From Elymus sibiricus (taxonomy: Eukaryota; Streptophyta; Magnoliopsida; Poales; Poaceae), in NCBI GenBank assembly GCA_039707655.1, contig CM077665.1:446151531-446215530 (forward strand): a stretch of 64,000 nt of DNA. The letters run 5' to 3'. The position numbers and the translations under genes are program-made. A model generated the notes under the pieces. It was not told the DNA's origin. It saw only the letters and a list, made by a program, of their open reading frames with translations, and did not search any database. Below, piece after piece: positions 1 to 11,492 of the stretch (positions are counted from its first letter, which is position 1; every line of letters begins with the position of its first letter).

Positions 1-230
1 TACTGGCCTAAGCCGCGAGCGGCGCCTCCTCCGCGGTTCGGGTCTCCGAAGGGAGCCGAGCCGCCTCCGCGGGTCTCATCAACCTCATCGCCGAGGCCTC
101 TCCCGCCGGCGGGGGGAGGCGCTTGGCCGCCGCCGCGGCCCCAGTTCCTGCCGCCTCCGCCGCGCTTCATCTCTACGGAATCTCTCCCTCCGTCGCGGCC
201 TTCGCCGCCGCCGCCGAGTCGGTTAGCCAT
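1..230 (-). CDS. 5' end of a Gly/Arg-rich protein gene, cut by the left edge
   Basis: Read on the - strand, an ATG at 230-228 opens a frame that stays open for 76 codons to the window edge. It starts MANRLGGGGEGRDGG and continues rich in Gly, Arg and Pro, with RGGG runs and a second in-frame Met about 20 codons in. The DNA is strongly GC-rich and CpG-rich, as in first exons of cereal genes, and the GC falls off just upstream (about 350-680), as at a promoter edge. RGG-type N-termini occur in RNA-binding proteins, but no folded domain is in view, so no function is assigned. The opposite strand also has an open frame here, which is common in such GC-rich DNA. The call is tentative. Confidence 0.4.
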   Translation of the reverse strand, partial: MANRLGGGGEGRDGGRDSVEMKRGGGGRNWGRGGGQAPPPAGGRGLGDEVDETRGGGSAPFGDPNRGGGAARGLGQ

Positions 231-676
231 CGTCACGCGGAGGTGGGGCGGCCGATTGATGGAATTGGGTTGGGTTTTGGGGGGATTTCCCAAACTTGTG
301 GAAGGGGGAGGCGGGGAGGAGGGAGTGCCCGTTGCGAGTGGGGCCGCTAGATATAGCGGCGCGAGCCAACGCGAGACGATTTTTGAGGCGAAGTGTCGTC
401 TTTACCCTCCCCTGGTTTTATTTTAAACTAGCACACTACCAATTTCGACGCCCATTTGCCGGCTGCCGCGCGTCTCGTCGCGTACACACAGACCGCTTTT
501 ACCATCTTACCCTCAAGATCCTCTTCTTTCTTTTCTTGTCAAAATAACCCTCAGGATCATCATCTATGGACTTCTTTCGCTCCTAGGTGTGCTTGCCATC
601 GTTGAGCAATCGTCACTGTTTCATGTTATTATGTCATTGCTATATATGTATTTGTTAATTGGTAATTATAGTTTTA
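231..676. other. Possible promoter and 5' flank of the left-edge gene
   Basis: This stretch is GC-rich up to about 500 and then AT-rich. No convincing ORF or clear TATA box on the - strand was identified. TTA at 674-676 is the target duplication of the MITE that follows. Confidence 0.3.
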
Positions 677-1373
677 GAGCATCTCCAACAGCCTTTGTAT
701 AATGGATTGCTAAAAACTGCTTTTAGCAAGAGGAGAGAGAAGGTTTAGCAATTCAAGTCAAGTTGTGCTTTCGCAGCCTTTGTATAATGGATTGCTATAT
801 TTACACAAAACACACAATGACATGTGGGGACAAATTGTCATACACTACACACTACCATCCATACATGTATACGTTTACTACCACAACTCACCACACAATA
901 CACATATGTACACGTACACATACACACGCAGCACACACCATATGTACAGCACACACCACATGTACACGTACACACACATACACACCCCACACGTACAGCA
1001 CACACCACACGTGTACACACATACACACCCCACACGTACACACATACACACCCCACACGTACACACATACACACCCCACACGTACATCACACACATACAC
1101 GTACATGTATACACAGGCAGAACACAACACACACATGGCCCACCAGTCATTGAGACCAAAATATGGAGGGGACCACTTTAGAAGGCTTTGTAAAATTATA
1201 GCAAGTGGTCTCTCCACTTTGCAAATATAGCAAGTATGGGTGCAAGTATAGCAAGGCTTGTAAAATTTTCAGGTGGGGGGCCACTTATACAAAGGCTGTT
1301 GGAGGAGGTTTTTTGGTCAGGATTTGTATAATACAAATTGTGTGCAAATATACAAAGGCTGTTGGAGATGCTC
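677..1373. mobile_element. PIF/Harbinger (Tourist-like) non-autonomous MITE
   Basis: The element is bounded by perfect 25-bp terminal inverted repeats, 677-701 (starts GAGCATCTCCAACAGCC) and 1349-1373 (its exact reverse complement). A 3-bp duplication TTA flanks it at 674-676 and 1374-1376, the hallmark of PIF/Harbinger insertion. The subterminal stretch beginning CAGCCTTTGTATAATGG at 690 is repeated at about 775. An inverted relative (ACAAAGGCTGTTGGAGG) lies at about 1287, so the ends look duplicated inward. The centre is CA-rich minisatellite and no transposase is present. The ORFs across the CA-rich core are low-complexity artefacts. Confidence 0.85.
838..1135. repeat. CA-rich micro/minisatellite inside the MITE
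   Basis: Almost every base fits CA/TACA/CACC repeats. Between about 1012 and 1085 a 23-bp unit (GTACACACATACACACCCCA plus CAC) recurs about three times in tandem, with looser copies on either side. Confidence 0.85.
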
Positions 1374-1490
1374 TTAGTGTTTTTTCTAGACTTGGGTTTG
1401 GATCTTACCGAAGTAAGGTCACTCAACTTGCGTCAAAGGTCATATGGTCCTATGATGATTGTTCTTCGAAATGTCCTGTTTTTTTTTTTT

Positions 1491-2192
1491 GCAATGCGTA
1501 AGAGAATTGTATCTCGCTTCATTTGAAAAAAAAACAAGTACATAAGGTTATATAAGAGGGTGTCGGACGACGCTGCCCCTAACACTACGTCCACCGAATC
1601 CACCTACGAGAAACCGAACAAAAAAGACGAGTGGACTGCTAGTGAACATCCACACTTATGCACTCAACTTGTTTAAGACACCATGCTCCATTCGCAATCG
1701 ATGTTTGTTGTAATCGTCCTTGCGGGCATTGAGATGTTGTCAAAGACCCGCCAATTTGTTTCCTTCCAGAGAGAGTGCATGGTCAAAATGAAGAGGGAGT
1801 TCAGAACCTTCCTGTGAGTTGGAGAGGTAACACGGCTAACCTCCGTCCACCATTCCGCTAAATCGCCGTGGGGAGAAGGTGTGAAAGTTTCTCATCCCCT
1901 AACTTGCAACACATTGAACCAAACAGACCGGACATAGGAGCATTGAATAAGGAGGTGGGAGTTGGTCTCTAGCTTTTGAAGGCAAAATGGACAGCATGGC
2001 AGGTGAGGCAGATTCTTCTTGCACGATCGGTCAGAGGTCTAGCAACGAATCTCGAGTGCAACCAAATGAAGAATTTAGTTGCATCAGGGCACAAGAACCC
2101 CACACCTTCTCTGCACCAGGTATGCTAGCCAAGCTAAACAAGAACACATGATAGGCAATTTTCGCTGAGTAGATACCTGAATCTGTCCAAAT
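1491..2192 (-). pseudogene. LINE reverse-transcriptase C-terminal (zf-RVT) remnant, 3' piece
   Basis: Read on the - strand from about 2190, the DNA encodes WTDSGIYSAKIAYHVFLFS, then KFFIWLHSRF, a CLTCHAVH zinc-knuckle-like stretch, HLLIQCSYVRSVWF and finally MHSLWKETNWRVFDN. This order matches the zf-RVT domain at the C-terminus of plant LINE ORF2 (SGxYSAKSAY, kFFiWL, HLLxxC, iWkeRNxRvF). Frame changes and stops break it. A 12-T run on the + strand at 1479-1490 could be the poly(A) tail of the element. The rest of the same LINE lies at 3105-3319 and 15560-15925. Confidence 0.75.
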
Positions 2193-2691
2193 TCTATATA
2201 CATAAAAAGTTCATCCTCACTATCTTATTTATCTCAACATGCACACATGCCACATCATCAACTCCACTACATTTATTTATTTAACACGCATGCATGAAAA
2301 TGCTACCTATACTAATTCCCCCAACATGCACACATCCCACTTAATCAACTCCACTACTTTTATTTCTTTTAAGTCTCAACATTCATGAGAGACACTACTT
2401 AATATTTATTTTATAATTACATATAATCTATCCTCTATTCTTAAACAACTATAACCCATTGCCTAATTTTCCTCTTCATGCAACAATGCCACATCATCAA
2501 GTCATGCATGTATTCATAATTTATTTTTTCCATTAATCTCTTCATGCAAAACATACCACCACATGCATGACTTTTTTTTCCATAAGTCATGTAAGACACT
2601 TCTATAATTTTTTGCATCAATTTTAGTCTTATATCTCTTAATCATATTTTTTTAACAAAGTTCACGCAGCAACGCGCGGGGCATCGTCTAG
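2193..2691 (+). mobile_element. Non-autonomous Helitron, first of a tandem pair
   Basis: The left end reads TCTATATACATAAAAAG, like cereal Helitron 5' ends. The right end reads GCAACGCGCGGGGCATCGT followed by CTAG (2688-2691) and a T, matching the Helitron rule 5'-TC...CTRR-3'. The interior is AT-rich and non-coding. There are no inverted repeats and no obvious target duplication, as expected for rolling-circle transposition. No RepHel protein is present. Confidence 0.55.
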
Positions 2692-3039
2692 TATACATAA
2701 GAAGTTTATCTCCACTAACTTATTTATCTCAACATGCACACATGCCACATCATCAACTCCATTATATTTATTTATTTAACATGCATGCATGAAAATGCTA
2801 CCTATACTAATTCCCCCAACATGCACACATCCCACTTGATCAACCCCACTACTTTTATTTCTCGCAACATTCATGAGAGACACTACTTAATATTTATTTT
2901 ATACTTACATATAATCGAATACAAACATATATGTATTTTTAATCTTTAGTCTCATTCAAATTCAAGGCAACCAAATCTCATAAAAAAATCATAACCAATT
3001 CCCGCATATTCCCGCCGCAACACACGGGGTGTCGTCTAG
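2692..3039 (+). mobile_element. Second, shorter Helitron copy in head-to-tail array
   Basis: It begins directly after the CTAG of the first copy with TATACATAAGAAG and repeats the first copy's left part closely. Shared blocks include CTCAACATGCACACATGCCA and ATGCTACCTATACTAATTCC. It ends CAACACACGGGGTGTCGT then CTAG at 3036-3039. An internal stretch present in copy 1 (about 2410-2640) is mostly missing. The junction lacks a full 5' TC end, so this looks like a read-through tandem copy. Confidence 0.5.
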
Positions 3040-3120
3040 TACACGAAAAGAGTTAGCCCGACCGCGCATTCCCGCCACAACGCGCAGGGTGTCATCAAGT
3101 ACACCAAAAGGGTCAGCCCG
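3040..3120 (+). repeat. About 60-bp duplication of Helitron tail plus flank
   Basis: The tail and flank at about 3001-3058 (CGCAACACACGGGG, CTAG, TACACGAAAAG, TTAGCCCGA) repeat at 3061-3120 (CACAACGCGCAGGG, CAAG, TACACCAAAAG, TCAGCCCGA). The duplicated unit spans the 3' terminus and about 22 bp of adjoining host DNA. Confidence 0.6.
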
Positions 3121-3319
3121 ATAGACATCAAGTTAGCTTGCCTCTAGATTCGAGACCACAGATGGCGAGAGTGAAAGGCCCTTTGAAATGCCTAATCCAC
3201 TTGCCGAGGGGGCCCCTTCATGCATGGAGCACATAGAGCGAACAACCAACGACACCACATGCACAATATCTGGAGCATTCGCAACAGCCACTACACCCTC
3301 AATCCGTCAGTCAATCAAC
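3105..3319 (-). pseudogene. LINE remnant, middle piece
   Basis: On the - strand this encodes a stretch beginning LIDxRIEGVVVAVANAPDIV and running to KWIRHFKGPFTLAI. It corresponds to the region between the RT thumb and the zf-RVT domain of plant LINEs, which has the pattern WIDRWIxG...RWVRDI. It is cut at 3319 by the copia insertion, and its frame continues at 15560 on the far side. The pre-insertion site TCAAC is duplicated at 3315-3319 and 15555-15559. Confidence 0.65.
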
Positions 3320-3635
3320 TGTAAGTGCATATTTCTCCCTAAGTAGTTTTGGTGGTTGATGACAACACCCTTGCGGACTAATCGTGTGCATTGAGTTTTC
3401 AGAGATTATCAGGTGGCACGAGATGGTGTGTGAGCCCCTCAGTTGTAAAAAGAGAAGACGACGTTTTCCTATTGATTTAGTGTTGGTGGACTTGAGTCAT
3501 AGGAAAATCCGTACTATCAAGAGGGGGTCCGCACTTGGAAAGGTTGGGAGAATCAATCACGTACACATCCGCTTCTTCCCCCTTTCCCAGCACAATGGAG
3601 CTGCCCTTGTCTCCAGGTTCCTGAGTAATAAGTTA

Positions 3636-4112
3636 AGCGGAAGTACCGCTCCAGTGCGCGGTAGTACCGCTCCGGCGGTAGTACCGCCCTGCAGTATCGG
3701 GCTACTTCCGCTTATTTTTTTTCTCTCTGGGTTCCTCGGGTGGGCTTGTCTTTTTTGAGCGGAAGTACCGCTTGGGAGCGCGCGGTAGTACCGCTTATGC
3801 GGTACTGCCGCCCTCCCCTTCCGGGCCACTTCCGCTTATTTTTGCTCTCTGGCTTCTTGGTCACTCGAGTGAACTTTGAGCGGCAGTTGTAAGTGGAAGT
3901 ACCGCTCTGAGCGGTACTGACTCACTGCCTCCCTCCTATTTCACTAAGTCTGGGCATCCTACAGTGCTAAGCGGAAGTACCGCTTGCAGGAGCGGTAGTA
4001 CCGCTCCGGCGGAACTACCGTCTCTTTGACTACCGTCAGCTGTGTGTGATGCCCGGTACTTCCGTGCAAGCGTAAGTACCGCTCCCCCGAGCGGTACTAC
4101 CACTTATGCACG
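3636..4112. repeat. Array of GCGGTAGTACCGC-type palindromes in the 5' LTR
   Basis: At least ten near-palindromic 13-16-mers occur in about 480 bp, for example AGCGGAAGTACCGCT (3637), GCGGTAGTACCGC (3659, 3675, 3781) and GAGCGGTAGTACCGCTC (about 3990). Each can pair with itself or with its neighbours. They lie between the LTR start and its TATA box. Confidence 0.9.
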
Positions 4113-4147
4113 GCCTGTGGGCAGAAAACGGTCGGATTCCCACCCTC

Positions 4148-4155
4148 TATATAAA
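4148..4155 (+). promoter_or_regulatory. LTR TATA box
   Basis: TATATAAA sits in CCCTCTATATAAAGGGG, about 740 bp before the LTR end, with a CT-rich stretch downstream. The 3' LTR has the same motif at 14812-14819. Confidence 0.7.
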
Positions 4156-4895
4156 GGGGTCTTGTTCTCTAGGGAGAGTTGCCTCTTTTCCCAAAAAGCT
4201 CCATTGTTGCTCCTAAAGCTTACTCTTGCCCGATCTCTCTCCCTAGCCATTGATTCTTGTTGATGCTCTAGGGTTTGGAGGAGAAGGCCTTGATCTACAC
4301 TTCCACCAAGATAAATTTGATTCCCCCCACTAACCCCTTGCGGATCTTGTTACTCTTGGGTGTTTGAGCACCCTAGACGGAAGAGGTCACCGTGAAGCCA
4401 TACTCCATTGTGGTGAAGCTTCGTGGTGGTGTTGGGAGCCTCCATTTAAGTTGTGGAGATTGCCCTAACCTTGTTTGTAAAGGTCCGGTTGCCGCCTTCA
4501 AGTGCACCACTAGTGGAATCACGGCATCTCGCATTGTGTGAGAGCGTGAGGAGAATACGGTGGCCCTAGTGGCTTCTTGGGGAGCATTGTGCCTCAACAC
4601 CGCTCCAACGAAGAGGTACTTCCCCTCAAAGGGAAGGAACTTTGGGAACACATCCTCGTCTCCATCGGTTTCACTCGTGGTTACTTCTTACCTTTACTTT
4701 AAGCAAGCTATACCTATTGTCCATTATTTGCTTACTTGCATAGTTATTGTTGTTAGCATCATTTAGGTTGCTCACCTAGTTGCATTTCTAGATAACCTAT
4801 TTGTCGCTATACCTAATTTGTTAAAGATTAACGAAAAATTGGTAGTTGCCTATTCACCCCACCCCCCTCTAGTCAACCATATCGACCCTTTCAAT

Positions 4896-4908
4896 TGGTA
4901 TCAGAGCC
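4896..4908 (+). other. Primer-binding site (initiator tRNA-Met)
   Basis: TGGTATCAGAGCC starts two bases after the 5' LTR. It is the standard copia primer site complementary to the 3' end of plant initiator tRNA-Met. Confidence 0.9.
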
Positions 4909-4944
4909 TCGTCTCTTTATTATGGGTTTCACCACCCGAAGAGT

Positions 4945-7520
4945 ATGGTTGATGACGGGGACCGGCCGGTTGAACTCCCCGAGGCCATGGGTGTGAACAC
5001 GGTCCCTCGTGAGGATTTAAACGAGGCCATGTCCTCGCTTAAATCCTCCATGACGACCGAGGTCAAATCCATGTTTAAAGAATTCCTTGATACTCTTAAA
5101 CTTTCCACCGATGCGGTGCAAGTGGCTAATCCCACTAACTCGACATCGGATGTCAACTCCGGGAAGGAGGGGGCTAGTGCTGATAAGGACACTCGTTCTC
5201 AAGGAATTAATGGGTCGGGGACCTTTGCCTCAGTTCCCCCCTTTGGTCTATGGAGGATCGGTGCACCCACCTCATATAGTAAATCTCGGTCCTCCTCCTA
5301 AACTTGTTAAGAATGATTTTGCTAATTGGGTTTTTCGTATCAAGTCTCATTTGGATCACAGCTCAATTCAACTCATGAGAGTCATTGAAGAAGGATACTA
5401 CCCTCATGATCCACGCAACCTCACCCCAAGAGAAGAGGTTGATAAACAGCTAAATTCCTCCGCCTTGTTCATACTTCAAGCTGCAGTTCCTACCGAAGAT
5501 CTAGCTCACCTGCGTCCCTTCACTGTTGCTAAAGAGTGTTGGGAACACATTGTCTCCATGTACAAGGGCAGCTCAAGCATTCAACGGTCGAACTATGAGG
5601 TTGCGCTTGATCAGTCAGATGAGTTTGTAATGATAGAAGATGAGGAACCGCGTGAGCTCTATAGGAGGGTAACTACTCTTGCCGTTGCCCTCCGAGATCA
5701 TGGCAGCAAAGATGTGGATGACACCTGGGTCAAGCGTAAGTTTCTGAAGGCCATCATGCCCTTCAACAAGGCCATGTCCGCCGTCATCCGCCAAAGACCG
5801 GATTTTCACAGCTTGTCCTCTAGCGATGTGTTGGATGAATTTATTGCAATGAACATCTTGAACACGACCGCAGACAATGCTCTTGCTCGTGTGCAACGGT
5901 CAAAGAAATCATCTCCCAACCTTGCTTTGAAGGCCAAGGTCAGTCAAGAGGAAGAAGAAGAAGAAGAAGAAGAAGAGGAGGGTTGCCCCGAGGACACCAA
6001 ATATTCTTACCATGAGCATATGGCTCTAGCGTCTAGGCAATTCTGGGGCAATAAGAGAAACGCAAGGCCAAACTTCTCCAAGAACAACTCAAGCGGGTCA
6101 AAGGGCAAGCAACGTGCGAGGACCTGCTACAACTGTGGTAATGTGAGTCACTTCGTGGTGGATTGTCCTTATGAGAAGAGGGAAGACAATGGTGGCAAGC
6201 TCATCCGTAAAGACAAGGCCAAGTCTTTTCCCAACAAGTCCAACTTCACCAAGAAGGCTCCTCACAAAGTGTTGGTGGCTCAAGAAGAGTATGCCGCCGA
6301 TGATGATGTTGATGACGAAGACACAAGTGGTGAAGGAATGGCAATGGCATCTGTGGCTATTGCATCGACTACCCCAACAAAGGTGTCACTCTTCGACGCT
6401 CCCAATGAGAACCACATTGCTAGGTGTCTCATGTCCAAAGGTATCACCAAGGTAACCTCCAACGCCAAAACATCTAACATTAAGACTTCTATTTCTTCCA
6501 CTCCGTCTTTGCTAAATTGTGTGGATGAAAATGAGGAGGCGAAAGAGGGCAAGAATGAGTTTGACAAGTTCTTGTGCAAACTCAAGGGAGAATCCAAGAA
6601 GCACTTCGTTGCTCTCTTGGAAAAACTTGGTGAGGCAAATGACACGATTGAGTCTCAAGAAGAATATCTTGAAGAGTTGAGAGGGCATAGTCGTGATTAT
6701 GCCGACGAGATAGCAGATCTTTCTATTGCCTTAGAGGAAGAGCGGGGGTCTTCATTTGACTCTTAAGGAGTCACAAAATGATGACCTTGCTAAATTACGT
6801 AAAGATTATGATCATGCTATCGTTCTTAACCGTGTGCTCAAATCTGAAAAGGTTGCACTTGGGGTTGGCCATGCTCGACTCAAGGATGAGTTTGACTCGC
6901 TTGACAATGCTCACAAGGCATTGAAGAGCGTTCATGCCTCTCTTAAGGAGTCGCATGATCAACTCCAAGTAAAACTCACTAAGGAAATTGTCACGTGTCC
7001 TCCTTTTGTTTTAATTGATAATGCCTCTGCTACTAACCCATGTTGTGAGCATGCACATCTTGTGGAGGAAAATGCTAAGCTGAAAGAGCAGCTTGAGAAA
7101 GGCCTTGTGACATGTATCCAAGGTGAGAAGAATCTCAATGACCTTTTGAGCAATCAAAAGGAAGTGGTTGCAAAGGAAGGAGTTGGGTTTGCACCCAAGT
7201 CCAAAAAGAAGAAGAAGGTAAAGGCCATGTGGGTTCCTCCACTCAAGGAAACATTTGTCAAAGCGAGGGACATTACTCATGAGAAGAAGAAGGATAAGGT
7301 TGTGAGTGGTAGTGCTAAAAAGGACAAGACCGCTCCCCTCAACAAAGTCGGCGACTTTAACCCCTCTTATGTTTTGTGCCGTGCTAGTGATGGGCATGTT
7401 TATGCCAAATATGTTGGTTCTTCTTATGAGTACATTGAGTGGTCTATTTGGGTTCCTAAGACCCTTGTCACTAACATGAAAGGACCCATTAAACAATGGG
7501 TACCTAAATCCAAGCATTGA
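4945..7520 (+). pseudogene. gag: gag polyprotein of the Maximus-like element, frameshifted
   Basis: The gag starts at ATG 4945 (MVDDGDRPVELPE). A frameshift near a C run at about 5235-5245 moves reading to the frame that gives LVKNDFANWVFRIKSHLDH, a typical copia gag core (UBN2-like). This runs through an acidic poly-Glu stretch (about 5950-5980) to a CCHC zinc knuckle, CYNCGNVSHFVVDC, at about 6124-6165. A second frameshift near 6755 leads into a Lys/Glu-rich coiled-coil tail ending at 7520 (QWVPKSKH). The tail makes this gag much longer than that of ordinary copia elements, as in SIRE-type elements. Gag would form the particle and bind element RNA; this copy cannot make the full protein. 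Confidence 0.85.
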
Positions 7521-7551
7521 TCTATTGTAGGAGTTTGCTTCTGGGGGAGTT

Positions 7552-10500
7552 TCATGGTTGCTCGATAGTGGAGCAACAAATCATATGACCTGAAGCAAGG
7601 ACTTGGTGGTGGACGTTCGACCCGATACATCCGTGGCCACTCAAGTCTCTTTTGGCGATGACACAATTTCAAAGATATTGGGTCTTGGCAAGGTGGTTAT
7701 CTCTCCAACCTTAGCCATTGAGAAAGTCATGCTTGTTGAGACCCTTGCATACAATTTACTTTCCGTTCGTCAACTTGCACTTATGGGTTTTAGTACATTC
7801 TTTGGCATTGATACCGTGACCCTTTTGTGGAGCAAGACTCTCAAAGTAGCCTTTGTTGGGCATGTCGAAAACGGTCTCTATGTGATTAACTTCTCGGAGC
7901 GACCCACTAAGACCGCGACATGTCTAATGGCTAAAGTTGATGTGGGATGGCTTTGGCATCGCCGACTAGCCCATGTCAATATGAGATCTTTGCAAAGTCT
8001 CCTTAAAGGGGATCACATTCTTGGACTAACAAATATGAGTTTTGCTAAAGATCGTGCTTGCAGTGCTTGTATCGAAGGAAAGCTACATGAAAAGGCTCAT
8101 CGTCCTACTACTACAATCTACTCGAAGAGGACCTTAGAGCTCCTTCACATGGATTTCTTCGGTCCTCCATCTTTTGACAGTCTTGGAGGAAGAAAGTATT
8201 GCTTGGTGATTGTGGATGATTACTCAAGATACACATGGGTATATTTCTTCAAGAGGAAGACTGAGACCCAACAGACCGTCATCAACTTTGCAAATGAAGT
8301 CCAACGTCAACATGAAGCAAAGATCTTGATGATTAGAAGTGACAATGGCACTGAGTTCAAGAACTACACCCTGGATGAGTTTCTCAGTGATGAGGGGATA
8401 AAGCACCAATATTCCACACCTTACACCCCTCAACAAAATGGTGTTGCGGAGAGGAAGAACCGGACATTGATGGATGCGGCAAGAACCATGATGGCAGAGT
8501 TTAAGTCTCCGTACAACTTTTGGGCCGAAGCCATCAACACAGCGTGTCATGCATCAAATCGTCTCTATCTCCGGAAAGGCTTGAACAAGACTCCTTATGA
8601 GATTCTTACCGGGAACAAGCCCAACCTCAAGTACTTCCGGGTGTTCGGCTGTAAGTGTTTCATTCTCAAGAAAGGTGTATATTTTTCAAAATTCGAATCT
8701 AGATCTCATGAGGGCATATTTGTTGGTTATGCTGCAAACTCTCATGCTTACCGTGTCCTCAACAAGTCCACGGGACTCATTGAGGAGACGAGTAACGTAG
8801 AGTTTAATGAAAATAATGGCTCCCAAGTGGAGCAAAGTGGTCTTTGTGATGTAGGTGATGAAATTCCTCCCCAAGCCATAAGAAGAATGGGTGTGGGATA
8901 CATCCTACCCGTTGAGGAACCCCTTGTGGCTGAAGGAGAAGGACAATGTTCCACTCAAGTGGAACCATCACCGACGCACGACCCACACGCTTCCAAAGAA
9001 CAAAGTGAAGACCCTCAACCCCGTGATCAATATCAAGGGCAAGATCAACTTAATGGTGATGATTCTACATCACATGATGCTCAAGATCTTGCTCACACCC
9101 CCGTGCTAGCTCAAGATCAAGATGAAGCTCAAGACCAAGATCAAGCTCAAGATGAAGGTCAAGCTAAATATCAAGATCATGCTCAAGATTAAGAGCAAGC
9201 CAGTGCTAGTACCGAAGTTCGTCAAGTTACCAAGCCTCAACTTTCCATGGAGGAAATTCTTGAAAGACGAGCGGCCAAGATCGCTTCCAAACTAAGAGTC
9301 AAGCAACACCTATTAAAGAACGTTTATGGAAGTTTGAAGAGAGGGGTAACTACACGTCGTCAATTAACAAACTCTTGTGCACATCATGTGTTTGTTTCTT
9401 GCCTTGAACCCCTCAAGGTACAAGATGCGCTCGAAGACGAGGAATGGCTTGAAGCCATGCATGAAGAGATCAACAACTTCGAGCGCAACAAAGTGTGGCG
9501 ATTGGTGCCAAGACCAAAGGAGAAGCACAATGTCATTGGAACCAAATGGATCTTTAAGAACAAGCAAGATGCACATGGTATTATTATTCGCAACAAGGCA
9601 AGACTGGTGGCTCAAGGCTACTCCCAAGTCGAGGGCATCGACTACGGTGAAACCTTTGCCCCTGTTGCTCGCCTTGAATCTATTCGCATGTTGCTTGCTT
9701 ATGCCTCTCATCATGATTTCATATTATATCAAATGGATGTGAAGAGTGCTTTTCTTAATGGTCCACTTAAGGAGTTGGTATATGTCAAGCAACCCCCGGG
9801 GTTTGAGGATCCCAAGTTCCCCAATCATGTATATGTTCTCGATAACGCACTCTATGGCCTTAAACAAGCCCCACGTGCGTGGTATGAGCACCTTACCGAG
9901 ATGTTGCAAGATCATGGGTTTGAAATTGGGAAAATCGATCCCACTCTTTTTACTAAGAGGGTTAACGGGAACTTGTTCGTATGCCAACTATATGTAGATG
10001 ATATTATCTTTGGTTCTTCTAACAAAGCTTTTAATGATGAGTTCGCCGCACTAATGACCAAAGAGTTTGAGATGTCTATGATGGGAGAGTTGACGTTCTT
10101 CCTTGGATTCGAAGTCAAGCAACGAAGCCAAGGAACCTTCATCAATCAAGCTAAATACACTCAAGACATGCTCAAGAGATTCAAGTTGGATGAGCTCAAT
10201 CCTCTCAAGGCCAACACTCCAATGCAGCTCAAATGCCAACTTGACAGTGATCCCAATGGTAAAGCTGTGGATCAAAAGGTATATCGCTCCATGATTGGAT
10301 CTCTGCTTTACCTTTGTGCATCTAGACCGGATATTATGTTGAGTGTGGGAATTTGTGCAAGATTTCAAGCTGCACCTAAGGAGAGTCATTATGTGGCTGT
10401 CAAACGAATCTTTCGATATTTGGCTCATACCCCAAACTTTGGCTTATGGTACCCCAAAGGTGCTTCATTTGATCTCATTGGATATACTGACTCGGATTGG

Positions 10501-10949
10501 GCGGGAGACCGTGTGGAAAGGAAGTCCACTTCCGGAGGCTGCCAATTCCTTGGTCGTTCTCTGGTAAGCTGGTCTTCGAAGAAACAAAACTGTATTTCTC
10601 TCTCGTCCACCGAGCCGAGTATGTAGCCGCCGCAAGCTGTTGTGCTCAGATTCTTTGGATGAGGCAAACCTTAAAGGATTATGGTGTCAACTGTGACAAA
10701 GTGCCTCTTTACTGCGACAACGAGAGCACGATCAAGATCTCTAACAACCCGGTCCAACACTGCAAGACGAAGCATATTGAGATTCATCATCACTTCATCC
10801 GGGATCACATTAAGTGTGGAGAAATTGATCTTATTCATCTTTATACTAAAGAACAGCTTGCAGATATTTTCACGGAGCCATTAGATGAAGCAAGATTTCG
10901 CGAGTTAAGGCATGAGCTAAATATCATCGATTCGAGCAATGTGGCTTAA
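7552..10949 (+). pseudogene. pol: pol polyprotein (protease, integrase, RT, RNase H), disrupted
   Basis: The aspartic protease motif LLDSGATNHMT is at 7558-7590 and is followed at once by an in-frame TGA (7591-7593) where a Trp codon is usual. The integrase zinc region (HRRLAHVNMRSL, CSACIEGK) lies at about 7960-8080. The DDE core follows with MDFFGP, DDYSRYTWVYFF, SDNGTEF and QQNGVAERKNRT to about 8460. A Gln/Asp-rich linker ends in a TAA at 9190. RT includes [21 protein letters not shown], the [11 protein letters not shown] motif and YVDDIIFGS at about 9991-10017. A frameshift near 10610 separates the start of RNase H (DSDWAGD) from its end (CDNESTIKI, HIEIHHHFIRD). Two stops and one frameshift make it inactive as encoded. 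Confidence 0.9.
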
Positions 10950-11417
10950 GATTTTGTACACCCCACCATACTCTTCATCATGTCTTGTCTAGATGTAGGC
11001 ATGGATTTAGGGGGAGTCTAGTTCTCTCAATGAACTATGCCTCCTCCTATTATGCATAAAATGATCAAATCTTTCACACTCACCATTTTAGATGGCACCT
11101 GTGCTTCAAAGACGAGTTTTGGTCATGGGCCCAAGGTTAAAATCTTCGCGGTGCCATACCAATTTACTCAAACATAGGTGGCTTCGGCCACCGCCCCCAC
11201 CTCCCAGTGAGGCATTTGCTTTACTAGAGCATATTGGTTCGAATGTGTTGATCCAAGTCTTTGTCTCTTCGTGTTTGGTTTCTCGTCAAGACTTGGAGTA
11301 ACTCCTTTTATGTATTTTTAGTAGCATGTCTTGATGCTCTTCATCGTCTCAGAATTCTTGTACAGCATAAGTCCTGTTTTTCTTCTGTTTATGAGCTGGG
11401 AGTAGTTTTTGGTCATC

Positions 11418-11492
11418 AGCGGTACTACCGCTCGGGTGGACGACACTACCGCTCCAGCGGAAGTACCGCCCATGCCAGCGGTACTACCGCTT
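11418..11492. repeat. Internal copy of the LTR palindrome array, first cluster
   Basis: Four to five units such as AGCGGTACTACCGCTC and CCAGCGGTACTACCGCT lie between pol and the extra ORF, outside any LTR. Confidence 0.85.

Larger units (their letters stand above)
3320..4893 (+). repeat. 5' LTR of the Maximus-like element
   Basis: The 1574-bp LTR starts TG and ends CA and is directly followed by the primer-binding site. It contains a dense array of GCGG(T/A)A(G/C)TACCGC palindromes (3636-4112) upstream of its TATA box, and a pyrimidine-rich end just before the PBS. Confidence 0.93.

Noticed and set aside
763..1230. Several overlapping His/Thr- or Cys/Val-rich ORFs on both strands
   Set aside because: They are translations of the CA minisatellite and are open in many frames at once.
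3042..3120. Possible CRISPR-like or satellite array from the repeated CGCAACGCG words
   Set aside because: Only two or three units, explained by Helitron tail duplication in a plant genome.
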